DNA of 64,000 bases from Olsenella sp. Marseille-P4559. GTDB lineage: Bacteria; Actinomycetota; Coriobacteriia; Coriobacteriales; Atopobiaceae. The translations under genes and the position numbers were made by a program. The number at the start of each line of letters is the position of its first letter. Position 1 is the stretch's first letter. This document shows, piece by piece, positions 28,211 through 36,415 of the stretch. The stretch covers positions 1,568 through 65,567 of the forward strand of contig NZ_LR027574.1 in the NCBI RefSeq assembly GCF_900605015.1. Reading direction: 5' to 3'. The notes below the pieces were generated by a model. It was not told where the DNA came from, made no database searches, and was given only the letters and a program-made list of their open reading frames with translations.

Positions 28211-28684
28211 ATGGCACAGGTAGACACGTCCCTGTTCAAGCCCGAGCTCGTCTTCTTTGGCTTCGAGGCTTCCGACGAGTGGGACTTCTTCGCCAAGATG
28301 AGCGAGAAGCTCCAACAGATGGGCTACGTGAAGGAGAGCTGGCTCGACGCGATTGAGACGCGCGAGCGCAACTTCCCGACTGGCCTGCAGTTTGAGACCG
28401 TGGGCGTTGCCATTCCGCACGTTGACCCCGAGAACATCGTGAAGCCCTATATCGCGGTCATCAAGCCCAAGGAGCCCATCGACTTTGCCCCCATGGCGGA
28501 CATGATTGACCACCCCGTGAAGGCAGAGTTCATCATGAACCTCGGCCTTCTCGCGCATGCCGAGGACCAGGTTGCTGTGCTTCAGGCAATGATGGGAATC
28601 TTCATGGACGAGGATGCGACCAAGGAGATTATGGCCCAGGACACACCCGGGGGTATCATCGAGGCTATCACCAAGCGCTGCTAG
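28211..28684 (+). CDS. gatA: PTS galactitol/fructose-type EIIA component
   Basis: This 157-residue EIIA belongs to the mannitol/fructose/galactitol group. The phosphorylated His is in VGVAIPHVDPENI near residue 65, preceded by ETRERNFPTGLQ, the usual substrate-independent signature. It is the last gene of the operon, with AGGAGG 6 bases before the ATG and 10 bases after the aldolase stop. A strong terminator follows. Confidence 0.9.
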   Translation: MAQVDTSLFKPELVFFGFEASDEWDFFAKMSEKLQQMGYVKESWLDAIETRERNFPTGLQFETVGVAIPHVDPENIVKPYIAVIKPKEPIDFAPMADMIDHPVKAEFIMNLGLLAHAEDQVAVLQAMMGIFMDEDATKEIMAQDTPGGIIEAITKRC

Positions 28685-28749
28685 GGAACCTTTTCACCAG
28701 GCCGTAGAGCCATGAGGCCGCATAACCTTGCCCTACTTGGGGCTCTTTG

Positions 28750-28781
28750 GCGAGAGGGGCTCATGTTCCTCTCGCTTTTTT
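28750..28781 (+). terminator. rho-independent terminator of the galactitol-type PTS operon
   Basis: GCGAGAGG at 28750-28757 pairs with CCTCTCGC at 28768-28775 and is followed by six T. Confidence 0.88.
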
Positions 28782-28922
28782 GTGGCAGGGAATCGAGGAG
28801 ACGGCCCTTATCCCTCGTCGAACCCAGCCCTTGCGTCTTGGTTGGTCGTATGTCTGTCGGTGCTTTTGCACCATAATGTCCGTAACCGTTTTCTTGCAAA
28901 TCAGACCACGTTGGGAGGCCCC

Positions 28923-30503
28923 GTGCTCGTAGACAACAAGATCTGGCTCGCCCAGGGCGAGAAGCCCTGCTGCCTGCTGCTTGGCCAGGCAAACCGTCAC
29001 GGACTCATCGCCGGCGCGTCCGGGACGGGCAAGACCGTCACGCTCAAGGTGCTTGCCGAGGGGTTCTCCCAGGCAGGCGTGCCTGTCTTCATGGCAGACG
29101 TTAAGGGCGACGTCACGGGCATGGCGCAGGCCGGCGAGATGACAGACTTCATCCGCAAGCGCTGCGAGGACACCTTCAACCTCAAAGAGGGCGAGGTCAG
29201 CTTCCAGGGTGCACCGGTTCGCATATGGGACATGCTTGGCGAGAAGGGCATTCCCGTGCGCGTGACCATCTCTGACATGGGACCGGTCATGCTCGCCCGC
29301 ATCCTTGGCCTCACGCAGGTCCAGGAGGGCGTGCTCAACATCGTGTTTCGCGTGGCAGACGAGAACGGTCTCCTCCTCATCGATCTCAAGGACCTGCGCG
29401 CCATGCTCGCCTTCGTGTCTGAGCACGCCAAGGAGTACCAGTCCACCTATGGGAACGTCTCGCCGCAGTCCGTTGGCGCCATCCAGCGCGCGCTCATCTC
29501 AGTGGAGGACCAGGGCGGCAATGTCTTTTTTGGCGAGCCTGACCTCGACCTCACTGACTGGTTTGCCTGTGCGCCTGACGGCCGCGGCTACGTGAACGTA
29601 CTGAACGCCGCCAAGCTCATTCAGACCCCGCAGATCTATGCGATGTTCCTGCTTTGGATGCTCTCCTCGCTCTTTGATACCCTGCCCGAGGTGGGAGATG
29701 CCGAAAAGCCCAAGTTCGTGTTCTTCTTTGATGAGGCTCACCTGCTCTTTGATGATATGCCCCAGGAGCTTGTGGACAAGATCGTGCAGGTAGTGAAGCT
29801 CGTGCGATCGAAGGGCGTGGGCGTCTACTTCATTACGCAGTCGCCGGCAGACATTCCCGACGAGGTGCTGGCCCAGCTCTCGAACCGCGTGCAGCACGGC
29901 CTTCGCGCCTATACGCCGGCCGAGCAGAAGGCCGTGCGCGCGGCATCGGCGAGCTTTAGGCCAAACCCCGCGTTCGACTCGGTGCAGGCGTTGCAGGACC
30001 TGGGCACCGGTGAGGCGCTCGTCTCGCTGCTCGACGAGGAGGGCAGGCCGTCGGTGGTGGAGCGTGCCCGCGTGCTCTTCCCGCAGTGCCGCATGGCGGC
30101 GGCTGATGCCGACGTGCTGGATGGTGTCTATGCGGCCCAGGCAGACCTCATGGAAAAGTACGGAACCGCCATCGACCGCGAGAGTGCCTACGAGCAGATC
30201 CAAGGGCAGCGCGACGTTGCTGCGGCAAACGCCCAGCTTGCGGCTGAGCGTGTTGCCTTCGAGAAGGAGAAGGCGGAGTTCGAGGCCAAGCGCCAGAGGG
30301 AGGCCGAAAAGGCCGCCAAAGACCAGCAGAGGGCAGAGGAGAAGGCCGCGCGCGAGGCAGAGCGCGAGGCCCGCGAGCGCGAGAAGGCCCAGCAGGAGGT
30401 CGCCAAGCAGGTGGGGAGGGTCGCCACCTCGATGATTGGCTCCTTTGGTCGCGAGGTCACGAGACAGCTTGCGCGCGGGCTCATGGGGAGCCTCAAGCGG
30501 TAG
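28923..30503 (+). CDS. HerA-like ATPase (DUF853)
   Basis: The 526-residue protein is a HerA/FtsK-type NTPase of the DUF853 group. Walker A is LIAGASGTGKTVTL near residues 30-43, followed by VFMADVKGDVTGMA. Walker B is FVFFFDEAHLLFDD near residue 270, then an arginine-finger region VYFITQSPADIPDEVLAQLSNRVQHGL. The last ~110 residues are a charged coiled coil (EKEKAEFEAKRQREAEKAAKD onward, in parts). The role in bacteria is poorly known; it may act on DNA ends or in stress. The GTG at 28923 has GGGAGG 4 bases upstream; no ATG start is plausible. Confidence 0.85.
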   Translation: MLVDNKIWLAQGEKPCCLLLGQANRHGLIAGASGTGKTVTLKVLAEGFSQAGVPVFMADVKGDVTGMAQAGEMTDFIRKRCEDTFNLKEGEVSFQGAPVRIWDMLGEKGIPVRVTISDMGPVMLARILGLTQVQEGVLNIVFRVADENGLLLIDLKDLRAMLAFVSEHAKEYQSTYGNVSPQSVGAIQRALISVEDQGGNVFFGEPDLDLTDWFACAPDGRGYVNVLNAAKLIQTPQIYAMFLLWMLSSLFDTLPEVGDAEKPKFVFFFDEAHLLFDDMPQELVDKIVQVVKLVRSKGVGVYFITQSPADIPDEVLAQLSNRVQHGLRAYTPAEQKAVRAASASFRPNPAFDSVQALQDLGTGEALVSLLDEEGRPSVVERARVLFPQCRMAAADADVLDGVYAAQADLMEKYGTAIDRESAYEQIQGQRDVAAANAQLAAERVAFEKEKAEFEAKRQREAEKAAKDQQRAEEKAAREAEREAREREKAQQEVAKQVGRVATSMIGSFGREVTRQLARGLMGSLKR

Positions 30504-30617
30504 GCGTGAAGACGTGATGTCGGTGCGCTGTCGGCGCTGTGCGAGGCTCTGGGGTATCATATTCGCTTGCACATACGCGCCCACGGCGCACCATCCATCA
30601 TGAGGAGACCGCAAGCC

Positions 30618-32225
30618 ATGGCCAAGCCAAGCTTCTTCATCACCACGCCCATCTACTACGTTAACGCCAAGCCGCACCTGGGCACGGCCTATTCGACTGT
30701 CCTCTGCGACGTCGAGGCTCGCTACCGTCGCGCGACTGGCTACGACGTGAAGTTCCTCACGGGTATGGATGAGCATGGCGAGAAGGTCGCCGAGGCCGCG
30801 GCCAAGCACGGCATGACCCCCCAGGAGTGGTGCGACTCGCAGGCCCCGCTCTTCAAGGACCTCTGGCGCGATCTCGAGATCTCTAACGACGACTTCATCC
30901 GTACCACCGAGAAGCGCCAGCATGACGCCGTGCAGTACCTCTGGGAGCGCATGAAGGAGTCCGGCTACCTCTACAAGGGCTCCTATGACGGCTGGTATTG
31001 CGTGCCCGAGGAGACCTACTACACCGAGACCCAGGTCTCCAAGTCCGACGAGGAGCACCATACCGAGGGCCAGCACCTCTGCCCTGACTGTCGCCGTCCG
31101 CTGGAACGCGTGCAGGAGGAGTCCTACTTCTTCAAGCTCTCCGCGTTCCAGGACCGCCTGCTCAAGCTCTACGACGAGCACCCGGACTTTGTCCAGCCCG
31201 ACTTCCGCATGAACGAGGTGCGCAGCTTCGTGGAGGGTGGCCTTCAGGACCTCTCGGTTTCTCGCACGGGCTTCGATTGGGGCATCCCCGTGCCCTTTGA
31301 CGAGAAGCACGTCACCTACGTGTGGTTCGACGCCCTGCTCAACTACATGACCGCTGTGGGCTATGGCATGGACACGCCCGAGGGCGAGGCCGAGATGGCA
31401 TATCGCTGGCCTGCCCAGTACCACGTGGTGGGCAAGGACATCATCCGCTTCCACTGCGTGATCTGGCCGGCCATGCTCATGGCCATTGGCGAGGCTCTTC
31501 CCGAGCACGTCTTCGCTCACGGCTTCCTTATGGTGCGCAACGAGGAGACCGGTCAGGGCGAGAAGATGTCCAAGAGCCGTGACAACGCCATTGCGCCGCA
31601 GGACGTGATTGACCTTCTTGGCGTCGAGGGCTACCGCTACTACTTCATGACCGACGTCGTGCCTGGCGAGGATGGTGCCATTAGCTTCTCTCGTATGGAG
31701 CAGGTCTACAACGCCGACCTTGCCAACAGCTGGGGCAACCTTGTTTCCCGCGCGCTCAACATGAGCGCGAAGTACTTTGGCGGCAAGACGCCCGAGCTGG
31801 CCGATGGCTGGGCAGACGATGAGAACCCCCTGCGCGAGATTGCCCAGGGCATTGGGGGGCGCTACGTCGAGCACATGGACAAGCTCGAGTACGTCCAGGC
31901 CAAGGACGTCGTGATGGAGCTCGTGCATGCAGCCAACCACTACGTCGAGGACTCTGCACCCTGGACCGTGGCCAAGGAACCGGCGCGTGCGGGCGAGCTT
32001 GCCCAGATCATCGCGAACCTGCTCGAGTCCATCCGCATCTGTGCGCACCTGCTGTCGCCGTTTATGCCGCAGGCCTCGGCCGAGGTGCTGCGTCGTATGG
32101 GTGCGGGTGACGAGGTCGACACCACGGACCTTGCCTCTGTGTGCACGTGGGGCCGTCTTGTCGGCGGCGTCGAGGTGACGAAGGGCGATGCGCTCTTCCC
32201 GCGCCTGGCGACGGCGAAGAAGTAG
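30618..32225 (+). CDS. metG: methionyl-tRNA synthetase
   Basis: MetRS charges tRNA-Met with methionine. The 535-residue protein has the class I HIGH-type motif in YYVNAKPHLGTAYST, the KMSKS loop as GEKMSKSRDNAI, the WP/FHC region KDIIRFHCVIWPAMLMA, and an anticodon-binding helical domain (NSWGNLVSRALNM, SPFMPQASAEVLRRMG). It lacks the C-terminal EMAP-like tRNA-binding domain found in longer MetRS. The ATG at 30618 gives the usual AKPSFFITTPIYY start, with GAGGAG about 11 bases upstream; an ATG at 30600 is an alternative. Confidence 0.95.
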   Translation: MAKPSFFITTPIYYVNAKPHLGTAYSTVLCDVEARYRRATGYDVKFLTGMDEHGEKVAEAAAKHGMTPQEWCDSQAPLFKDLWRDLEISNDDFIRTTEKRQHDAVQYLWERMKESGYLYKGSYDGWYCVPEETYYTETQVSKSDEEHHTEGQHLCPDCRRPLERVQEESYFFKLSAFQDRLLKLYDEHPDFVQPDFRMNEVRSFVEGGLQDLSVSRTGFDWGIPVPFDEKHVTYVWFDALLNYMTAVGYGMDTPEGEAEMAYRWPAQYHVVGKDIIRFHCVIWPAMLMAIGEALPEHVFAHGFLMVRNEETGQGEKMSKSRDNAIAPQDVIDLLGVEGYRYYFMTDVVPGEDGAISFSRMEQVYNADLANSWGNLVSRALNMSAKYFGGKTPELADGWADDENPLREIAQGIGGRYVEHMDKLEYVQAKDVVMELVHAANHYVEDSAPWTVAKEPARAGELAQIIANLLESIRICAHLLSPFMPQASAEVLRRMGAGDEVDTTDLASVCTWGRLVGGVEVTKGDALFPRLATAKK

Positions 32226-32231
32226 CATACG

Positions 32232-33062
32232 GTGGCATACTCGAAGCTGGCCAACCTGCGTGAGACCCACGCGGTCCTCGAGCATTTTGGCTTGGCCACA
32301 AAGCACCGACTTGGCCAGAACTTTCTGGTGGATGACTCCGTGATCGGGCACATCCTGGAGCTTGCGGAGCTTGACCCCGCAGACGCTGTGCTTGAGGTGG
32401 GGCCGGGCATCGGCACTCTCACGGTAGCCATGCTGCCGCGCGTGGGTGCCGTCTGTGCCGTTGAGGCCGACCGCCAGCTCGAGCCCGTTCTCGGCGAGAC
32501 CTGCGCCCAGGACTCCGACCGGCTTCGTCTGGTGATGGGGGACGCCCTGAAGGTGATTCCGGATGGGCTGCCGTTTGCGCCGGGCAAGTTTGTCTCGAAC
32601 CTGCCATACCAGGTGGCGGCGACGCTCGTCTTGAAGGTGTTCTCCGAGGTGCCCTCCGTGCAGCGGGCCGTCGTGATGGTGCAGGCCGAGGTCGCGGAGC
32701 GCATCTGCGCCGCGCCGGGGTCCAAGGCCTACGGTGCCTACACGGCAAAGCTGGCGCTTCTCGGCCGCGTGACCGGCCGCTTTGAGGTGGGGCCGGGGTC
32801 GTTCAGCCCACCGCCGCATGTGAACTCTGCCGTGGTGCGCATCGACCGCGCGCCGCTTGAGGGCGTGCCCGCCACGGCGCCCGCCGTGATCGATGCGGCG
32901 TTCGCCCAGCGTCGCAAGACCATTCGGAACTCGATGGTGGCGTCTGGGTACGAGAGGGACGCGCTGGCCGCGGCCTTTGCGACGTGCGGCATTGCGCCTG
33001 GCGTGCGCGCCGAGACCCTCTCGCCTGCGGATTTCGTGCGCCTTGCTGGCGCGCTGGGGTGA
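32232..33062 (+). CDS. rsmA: 16S rRNA dimethyladenosine transferase RsmA (KsgA)
   Basis: RsmA dimethylates two adjacent adenosines near the 3' end of 16S rRNA. The 276-residue protein has KHRLGQNFLVDDSVIGHIL, the SAM loop VLEVGPGIGTLTVAML, GDALKV, and the catalytic motif FVSNLPYQVAATLVLK. The C-terminal domain (FAQRRKTIRNSMVA) is standard. The start is a GTG at 32232, 6 bases after metG, so the two are one transcript. Confidence 0.94.
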   Translation: MAYSKLANLRETHAVLEHFGLATKHRLGQNFLVDDSVIGHILELAELDPADAVLEVGPGIGTLTVAMLPRVGAVCAVEADRQLEPVLGETCAQDSDRLRLVMGDALKVIPDGLPFAPGKFVSNLPYQVAATLVLKVFSEVPSVQRAVVMVQAEVAERICAAPGSKAYGAYTAKLALLGRVTGRFEVGPGSFSPPPHVNSAVVRIDRAPLEGVPATAPAVIDAAFAQRRKTIRNSMVASGYERDALAAAFATCGIAPGVRAETLSPADFVRLAGALG

Positions 33063-33096
33063 CGGACCCGAGGCGGCGGAAAGGCGGAACGCGAAC

Positions 33097-34110
33097 ATGT
33101 CGCAGGAACTTCTCGGGCTGGACGCCCTGACGCTTGAGGACGGGCACCTCTTTCACGACCGAAGGGGACGCCCCTGCGAGCTGCCCACATCGCCTGCGCC
33201 GCTTGCGGACACCCATGGCCACCTCACGAGCTTCTCGCGACATGACCCCTCGACTGCCATCTGCCGTGCGGCGCTGGCTGGCGTCCGCCTGCTGGTGGTG
33301 CCGGTCGATCCGGTGGATGAGGTCCCGCGCCTCTTTCCCTCGGCAGCTGCGTACCTCTCATGGATAGACGAGCAGGTCGAGCGTGCCACCGAGCGCTTGG
33401 ATGAGTGCGCGGCGCACGGCTTTGCGCCGCCCGGGCCGGCGGGGTACCCAGCCCTTCCGCCGCTCGTGGAGCGCGTCCGCATCGTGGCCGGGGTGCACCC
33501 CTACGGAGCCGCGCGGCTGGATGACGCCGCGCTTTCTTGCCTGGGTGATTTTCTCGCCAGCCCGCGCTGCGCGGGCGTGGGCGAGATTGGCCTGGACTTT
33601 GGCCCGTACAACGAGCTTCCTGCAGACGTGCAGGAGGTTGCGCTCAGGCGTCAGCTTGCCGTTGCCCGCGATCGCGGCCTGCCCGTTGAGCTGCACATAC
33701 GAGACGGTCAGGACCCAGATGACCACTCGGCGCATGACCTTGCCGCGCGCATGCTGGCCGAGGAGGGCGTACCGCCTGCTGGCTGCGACCTGCACTGCTT
33801 CACCGACGGCCCCGAGGTCATGGCTCCCTTTGTTAGGCTTGGGTGCCACATTGCCTTTGGGGGAGCCGCTACGTTCAAGCGCTCCGATGACATCCGCGAT
33901 GCGGTCGCGGCCTGTCCTGCCGAGCTTCTTCTCTCCGAGACGGACTGCCCCTACATGGCACCCGTCCCGCTGCGTGGTGAGGAGTGCGAGCCCGCCATGG
34001 TGGCCTTCTCGGCTGCCTGCATTGCGACGGCTCGCGAGGATGCTGGCGTGGCGACAAGGGACGAGACGTACGCCGCCCTCTGGCAGAATGCGTGCGCGCT
34101 TCTCGGATAG
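33097..34110 (+). CDS. TatD-family metal-dependent hydrolase
   Basis: The 337-residue protein is a TIM-barrel hydrolase of the TatD type: metal ligands in PLADTHGHLTS (His-x-His), the glutamate in CAGVGEIGLDFG, His in PVELHIRD, His in DLHCFTDGPEVM, and Asp in LLLSETDCPYMAPVP. TatD enzymes are nucleases or deoxyribonuclease-like. This copy is longer than the ~260-residue norm because of an N-terminal extension (SQELLGLDALTLEDG) and an insert around residues 80-110. The order rsmA-tatD is close to the common metG-tatD-rsmA cluster of Gram-positives. Confidence 0.87.
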   Translation: MSQELLGLDALTLEDGHLFHDRRGRPCELPTSPAPLADTHGHLTSFSRHDPSTAICRAALAGVRLLVVPVDPVDEVPRLFPSAAAYLSWIDEQVERATERLDECAAHGFAPPGPAGYPALPPLVERVRIVAGVHPYGAARLDDAALSCLGDFLASPRCAGVGEIGLDFGPYNELPADVQEVALRRQLAVARDRGLPVELHIRDGQDPDDHSAHDLAARMLAEEGVPPAGCDLHCFTDGPEVMAPFVRLGCHIAFGGAATFKRSDDIRDAVAACPAELLLSETDCPYMAPVPLRGEECEPAMVAFSAACIATAREDAGVATRDETYAALWQNACALLG

Positions 34111-34191
34111 GGAAAGACGGTGCGGCACCTGCGTGCTACCATCAGTTCCAACCGAGAGGTGACCCCCATCCATGCGCGCGATGGGGGTCGC

Positions 34192-34953
34192 ATGCCGTTT
34201 GGGGGCACACACGCTACGAGACGTCCTGCCATCAGGGCGGCATCGCTTCTCGCCTCCGGCACCGCCGAGCTCCTGTGGCCCACGCGCTGCGTCACCTGCG
34301 AGATGCCCGGCGAGCTTGTCTGCGAGGAATGCCGAGAAAGCCTTCCCTGGATTTGCCAGCGCTGGGCCTGCCCCGACTGTGGGGCTCCCTTTGGGCATCT
34401 CACCTGTACCGAGTGCGAGCACGACTGGGAGATGCGCGCGACCATCTGCGCGCTTGGGTTTGCCGGTACGGCGGCGCGCATGGTCTCGTGCCTCAAGGAC
34501 GCGCACGAGCTGCGACTGGCGCCGGTCATTGCGGCTGCCATGGCAACGGCGCTCGACGAGGCCTCTGCCTGGCCGGCACGTGATGGCTGTTCCCGCTTTG
34601 ACCTGGGCGCGACCGATGCCATATGCTTTGTGCCCGCCACCTCAGCGGCGTTTGCCCGGCGCGGCTTTGACCACATGGAGCTTGTCTCGCGTGCACTTTG
34701 TCGCGAGGAGGGCCTTGCCTTGGCCGACGTTCTGGTGCGTCCGCGCTCGCGCGACCAGCGCACCCTTGGGCGAGAGGAACGTGCGGCCAACCTCGCGGGC
34801 ACCGTCTTTGTGCGCGACGACGTCTCGGGGCTTGACCTCTTGCTGGTTGATGACGTGATCACTACGGGGGCCTCGATCCGCGAGGCCACGCGGGCACTTC
34901 TCGCACGTGGAGCTGCGTCGGTTACGGCGTGCGCCTTGGCCCGCGTGTGGTAG
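34192..34953 (+). CDS. comF: ComF-family phosphoribosyltransferase-like protein
   Basis: The 253-residue protein has an N-terminal zinc finger, LWPTRCVTCEMPGELVCEEC with RWACPDCGAPFGHLTCTEC, and a C-terminal phosphoribosyltransferase fold with DLLLVDDVITTGASIREA (PRPP loop) and AFARRGFDHMELVSRAL. ComF is needed for DNA uptake in naturally competent bacteria; other competence genes are not in this window. The start is uncertain: ATG 34192 (GGGGGTC just upstream) fits the usual length; a GTG at 34120 would add 24 residues. Confidence 0.85.
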   Translation: MPFGGTHATRRPAIRAASLLASGTAELLWPTRCVTCEMPGELVCEECRESLPWICQRWACPDCGAPFGHLTCTECEHDWEMRATICALGFAGTAARMVSCLKDAHELRLAPVIAAAMATALDEASAWPARDGCSRFDLGATDAICFVPATSAAFARRGFDHMELVSRALCREEGLALADVLVRPRSRDQRTLGREERAANLAGTVFVRDDVSGLDLLLVDDVITTGASIREATRALLARGAASVTACALARVW

Positions 34954-34962
34954 GCATGGGGC

Positions 34963-34989
34963 TTGGCGAGGCCTCTCGCCTGCTATAAT
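34963..34989 (+). promoter_or_regulatory. sigma-70-type promoter for the structured RNA upstream of hpf
   Basis: TTGGCG at 34963-34968 and a perfect TATAAT at 34984-34989, with an extended -10 TG one base before it, form a strong-looking promoter (15-base spacer, or 16 if CTTGGC is used). The predicted start is near 34996. Confidence 0.7.
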
Positions 34990-34995
34990 CGGCTG

Positions 34996-35255
34996 CGTTC
35001 CGCCCAGGTCTGTGGTTGCGGGCGCTTTCGTGCGCCCAAGTTCATGGCAGACGAGGCCAAAAGGATCCACGTAAGCCGCGGGGTGCGCCCGGCGGCGAGC
35101 ACGGCTCGTCCTAGAGGTAAGTCGCACCGCCCGTTAGACAAGAGGCATACGGCCTCGCGGGCGAGAGGGCCGTGAGTTAGGGGCCGAGTAGCCCCAAAGC
35201 GGAGGTCCCAGTGCGCGAGTGTGGGGTCGAATACCAGGTCAGCTGGGTGGAACGC
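34996..35255 (+). ncRNA. probable raiA-motif structured RNA
   Basis: An 853-base gap without a supported gene lies upstream of hpf (raiA). The raiA RNA motif is known from Firmicutes and Actinobacteria, typically about 200 nt long and encoded upstream of raiA, so position fits. Local hairpins can be seen: GGGCGC/GCGCCC around a TTTCGT loop at about 35020-35038, GGGGC/GCCCC around CGAGTA at about 35179-35195, and CCAG/CTGG around GTCAG near 35237-35249. A strong promoter precedes it. I could not match the full consensus from memory, so the assignment rests on context plus structure; the ends are approximate. Confidence 0.55.
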
Positions 35256-35305
35256 CTTTCTCGACGGATGGGCTTCGGAGCACTTGACCGTAGGCTGCCC
35301 TGCTG

Positions 35306-35492
35306 GCAGCAAGTCTCGGTGGTGCGTACACACGACCGGTGGGTTCTGCCAAGCGCCCGGCGTTTGCCCAGTTGGGCGAGAAGGCCATGGCAACAGGCAG
35401 GGATGGTGCGTACGCACGACGGTGGTCCGTTGCCACGGTGGGGCTCCCAGAGATCGGAATTGTCAGCAAGTCTCGGTGGTGCGTACGCACGA
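35306..35492 (+). repeat. three dispersed copies of a palindromic 15-mer between the RNA and hpf
   Basis: GGTGCGTACRCACGA occurs at 35321-35335, 35405-35419 and 35478-35492. Its core GTGCGTACGCAC is a perfect palindrome in two copies. The first and third copies share a longer left arm, CAGCAAGTCTCGGT. The distances are 84 and 73 bp. The region from 35256 to 35806 contains no gene I can support; this repeat cluster and hpf upstream sequence are its only visible content. Confidence 0.7.
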
Positions 35493-35806
35493 AGCCGAAT
35501 CTCTGCCCTCGTAGACGTCCATCCTGTAGATTTCGGACGGTTGTGCCAGGTTAACCGTCGAGAATCCACGCCAACCCGGCCCGCGCTTGTCGCCTGCTGC
35601 CCCCAAAGGAAAGCTGTGGGCCAGGTGCAACCTGCCAAGGGATGCAAGCGGCCTGCCGTCCCTCGTCGCGTCACCACTGCCCCTGTCGCCTACGCCGCCC
35701 GCCGTCCTCGCGCGTAGCCTGCATCGGCTTTGGGTACCAATCATATACGGCCAGACCCGTGTTGGCGTTTGCGTGGGAATGGCATGGCAATCGATTGGAG
35801 GCACGC

Positions 35807-36397
35807 ATGGTGGACATCAAGATTTCGGGCCGCAAGGTTACCGTTTCCGACGCGTTGCGTGACCGCGTCAACGAAAAAATCGGAGACGCCCTCAAAGTGT
35901 TCGACATCTCGCCCATGAGCTGCGACGTTGTACTTCGTGTTGACAAGAACCCCTCGAACCCCGATCGCAAGACCTGCGAGGTTACCGTCTTTGTGCGCAA
36001 GAACGTGGTGCGCGTCGTCGCCAGCGCGGATGACATGTACGTCGCCATCGACGAGGCGGCAGACAAGGTCACCCGCCAGCTGCGCAAGTACAAGACCCGT
36101 GTCATCGACCGTCGCCAGCGCGCCCAGGTTCCGCCTGCGCCGGTACCCAGCGCAGACGAGCTCGCCAACCTCATCACACCCATGCCGGAGGAGGCAGACG
36201 ACCAGCTCGTGCGCGAGAAGTACGTTGAGCTCACGCCTATGAGCGAGGAGGAGGCCCTTGTCCAGACCGACCTCCTCGGCCATGATTTCTATGTGTTCAC
36301 GAACGCCACCACTGGCTTGGTCAACGTCATTTACCATAGGAAAAGTGGCGGCTACGGCATCATCAAGCCCAAGGTCGAGGAAAACCCGGACGCGTAA
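35807..36397 (+). CDS. hpf: ribosome hibernation promoting factor (long HPF/RaiA)
   Basis: This 196-residue protein is a long-form HPF. The N-terminal ~105 residues are the RaiA/HPF fold (VDIKISGRKVTVSDALRDRV, and DDMYVAIDEAADKVTRQLRKYK). A linker and a C-terminal dimerisation domain follow (DLLGHDFYVFTNATTGLVN, VIYHRKSGGYGIIKP). It blocks ribosomes and joins them into 100S dimers in slow growth. The ATG at 35807 gives the usual family start; GGAGGC lies upstream. It has a long untranslated leader holding the probable raiA RNA. Confidence 0.93.
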   Translation: MVDIKISGRKVTVSDALRDRVNEKIGDALKVFDISPMSCDVVLRVDKNPSNPDRKTCEVTVFVRKNVVRVVASADDMYVAIDEAADKVTRQLRKYKTRVIDRRQRAQVPPAPVPSADELANLITPMPEEADDQLVREKYVELTPMSEEEALVQTDLLGHDFYVFTNATTGLVNVIYHRKSGGYGIIKPKVEENPDA

Positions 36398-36415
36398 GCG
36401 GGAAAGACGGAGCGA

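Noticed and set aside
29499-33098. A 1199-codon open frame on the minus strand opposite the herA-like, metG and rsmA genes
   Set aside because: It is the mirror of well-supported plus-strand genes in GC-rich DNA; its His/Arg/Gly-rich translation has no recognisable domain.
34996-35255. RNase P RNA, SRP RNA, tmRNA or a group II intron in the gap before hpf
   Set aside because: The conserved GAGGAAAGUC core, SRP and tmRNA end sequences are absent; a GTGCGCCC similar to an intron 5' end occurs but no domain V or intron protein is seen.
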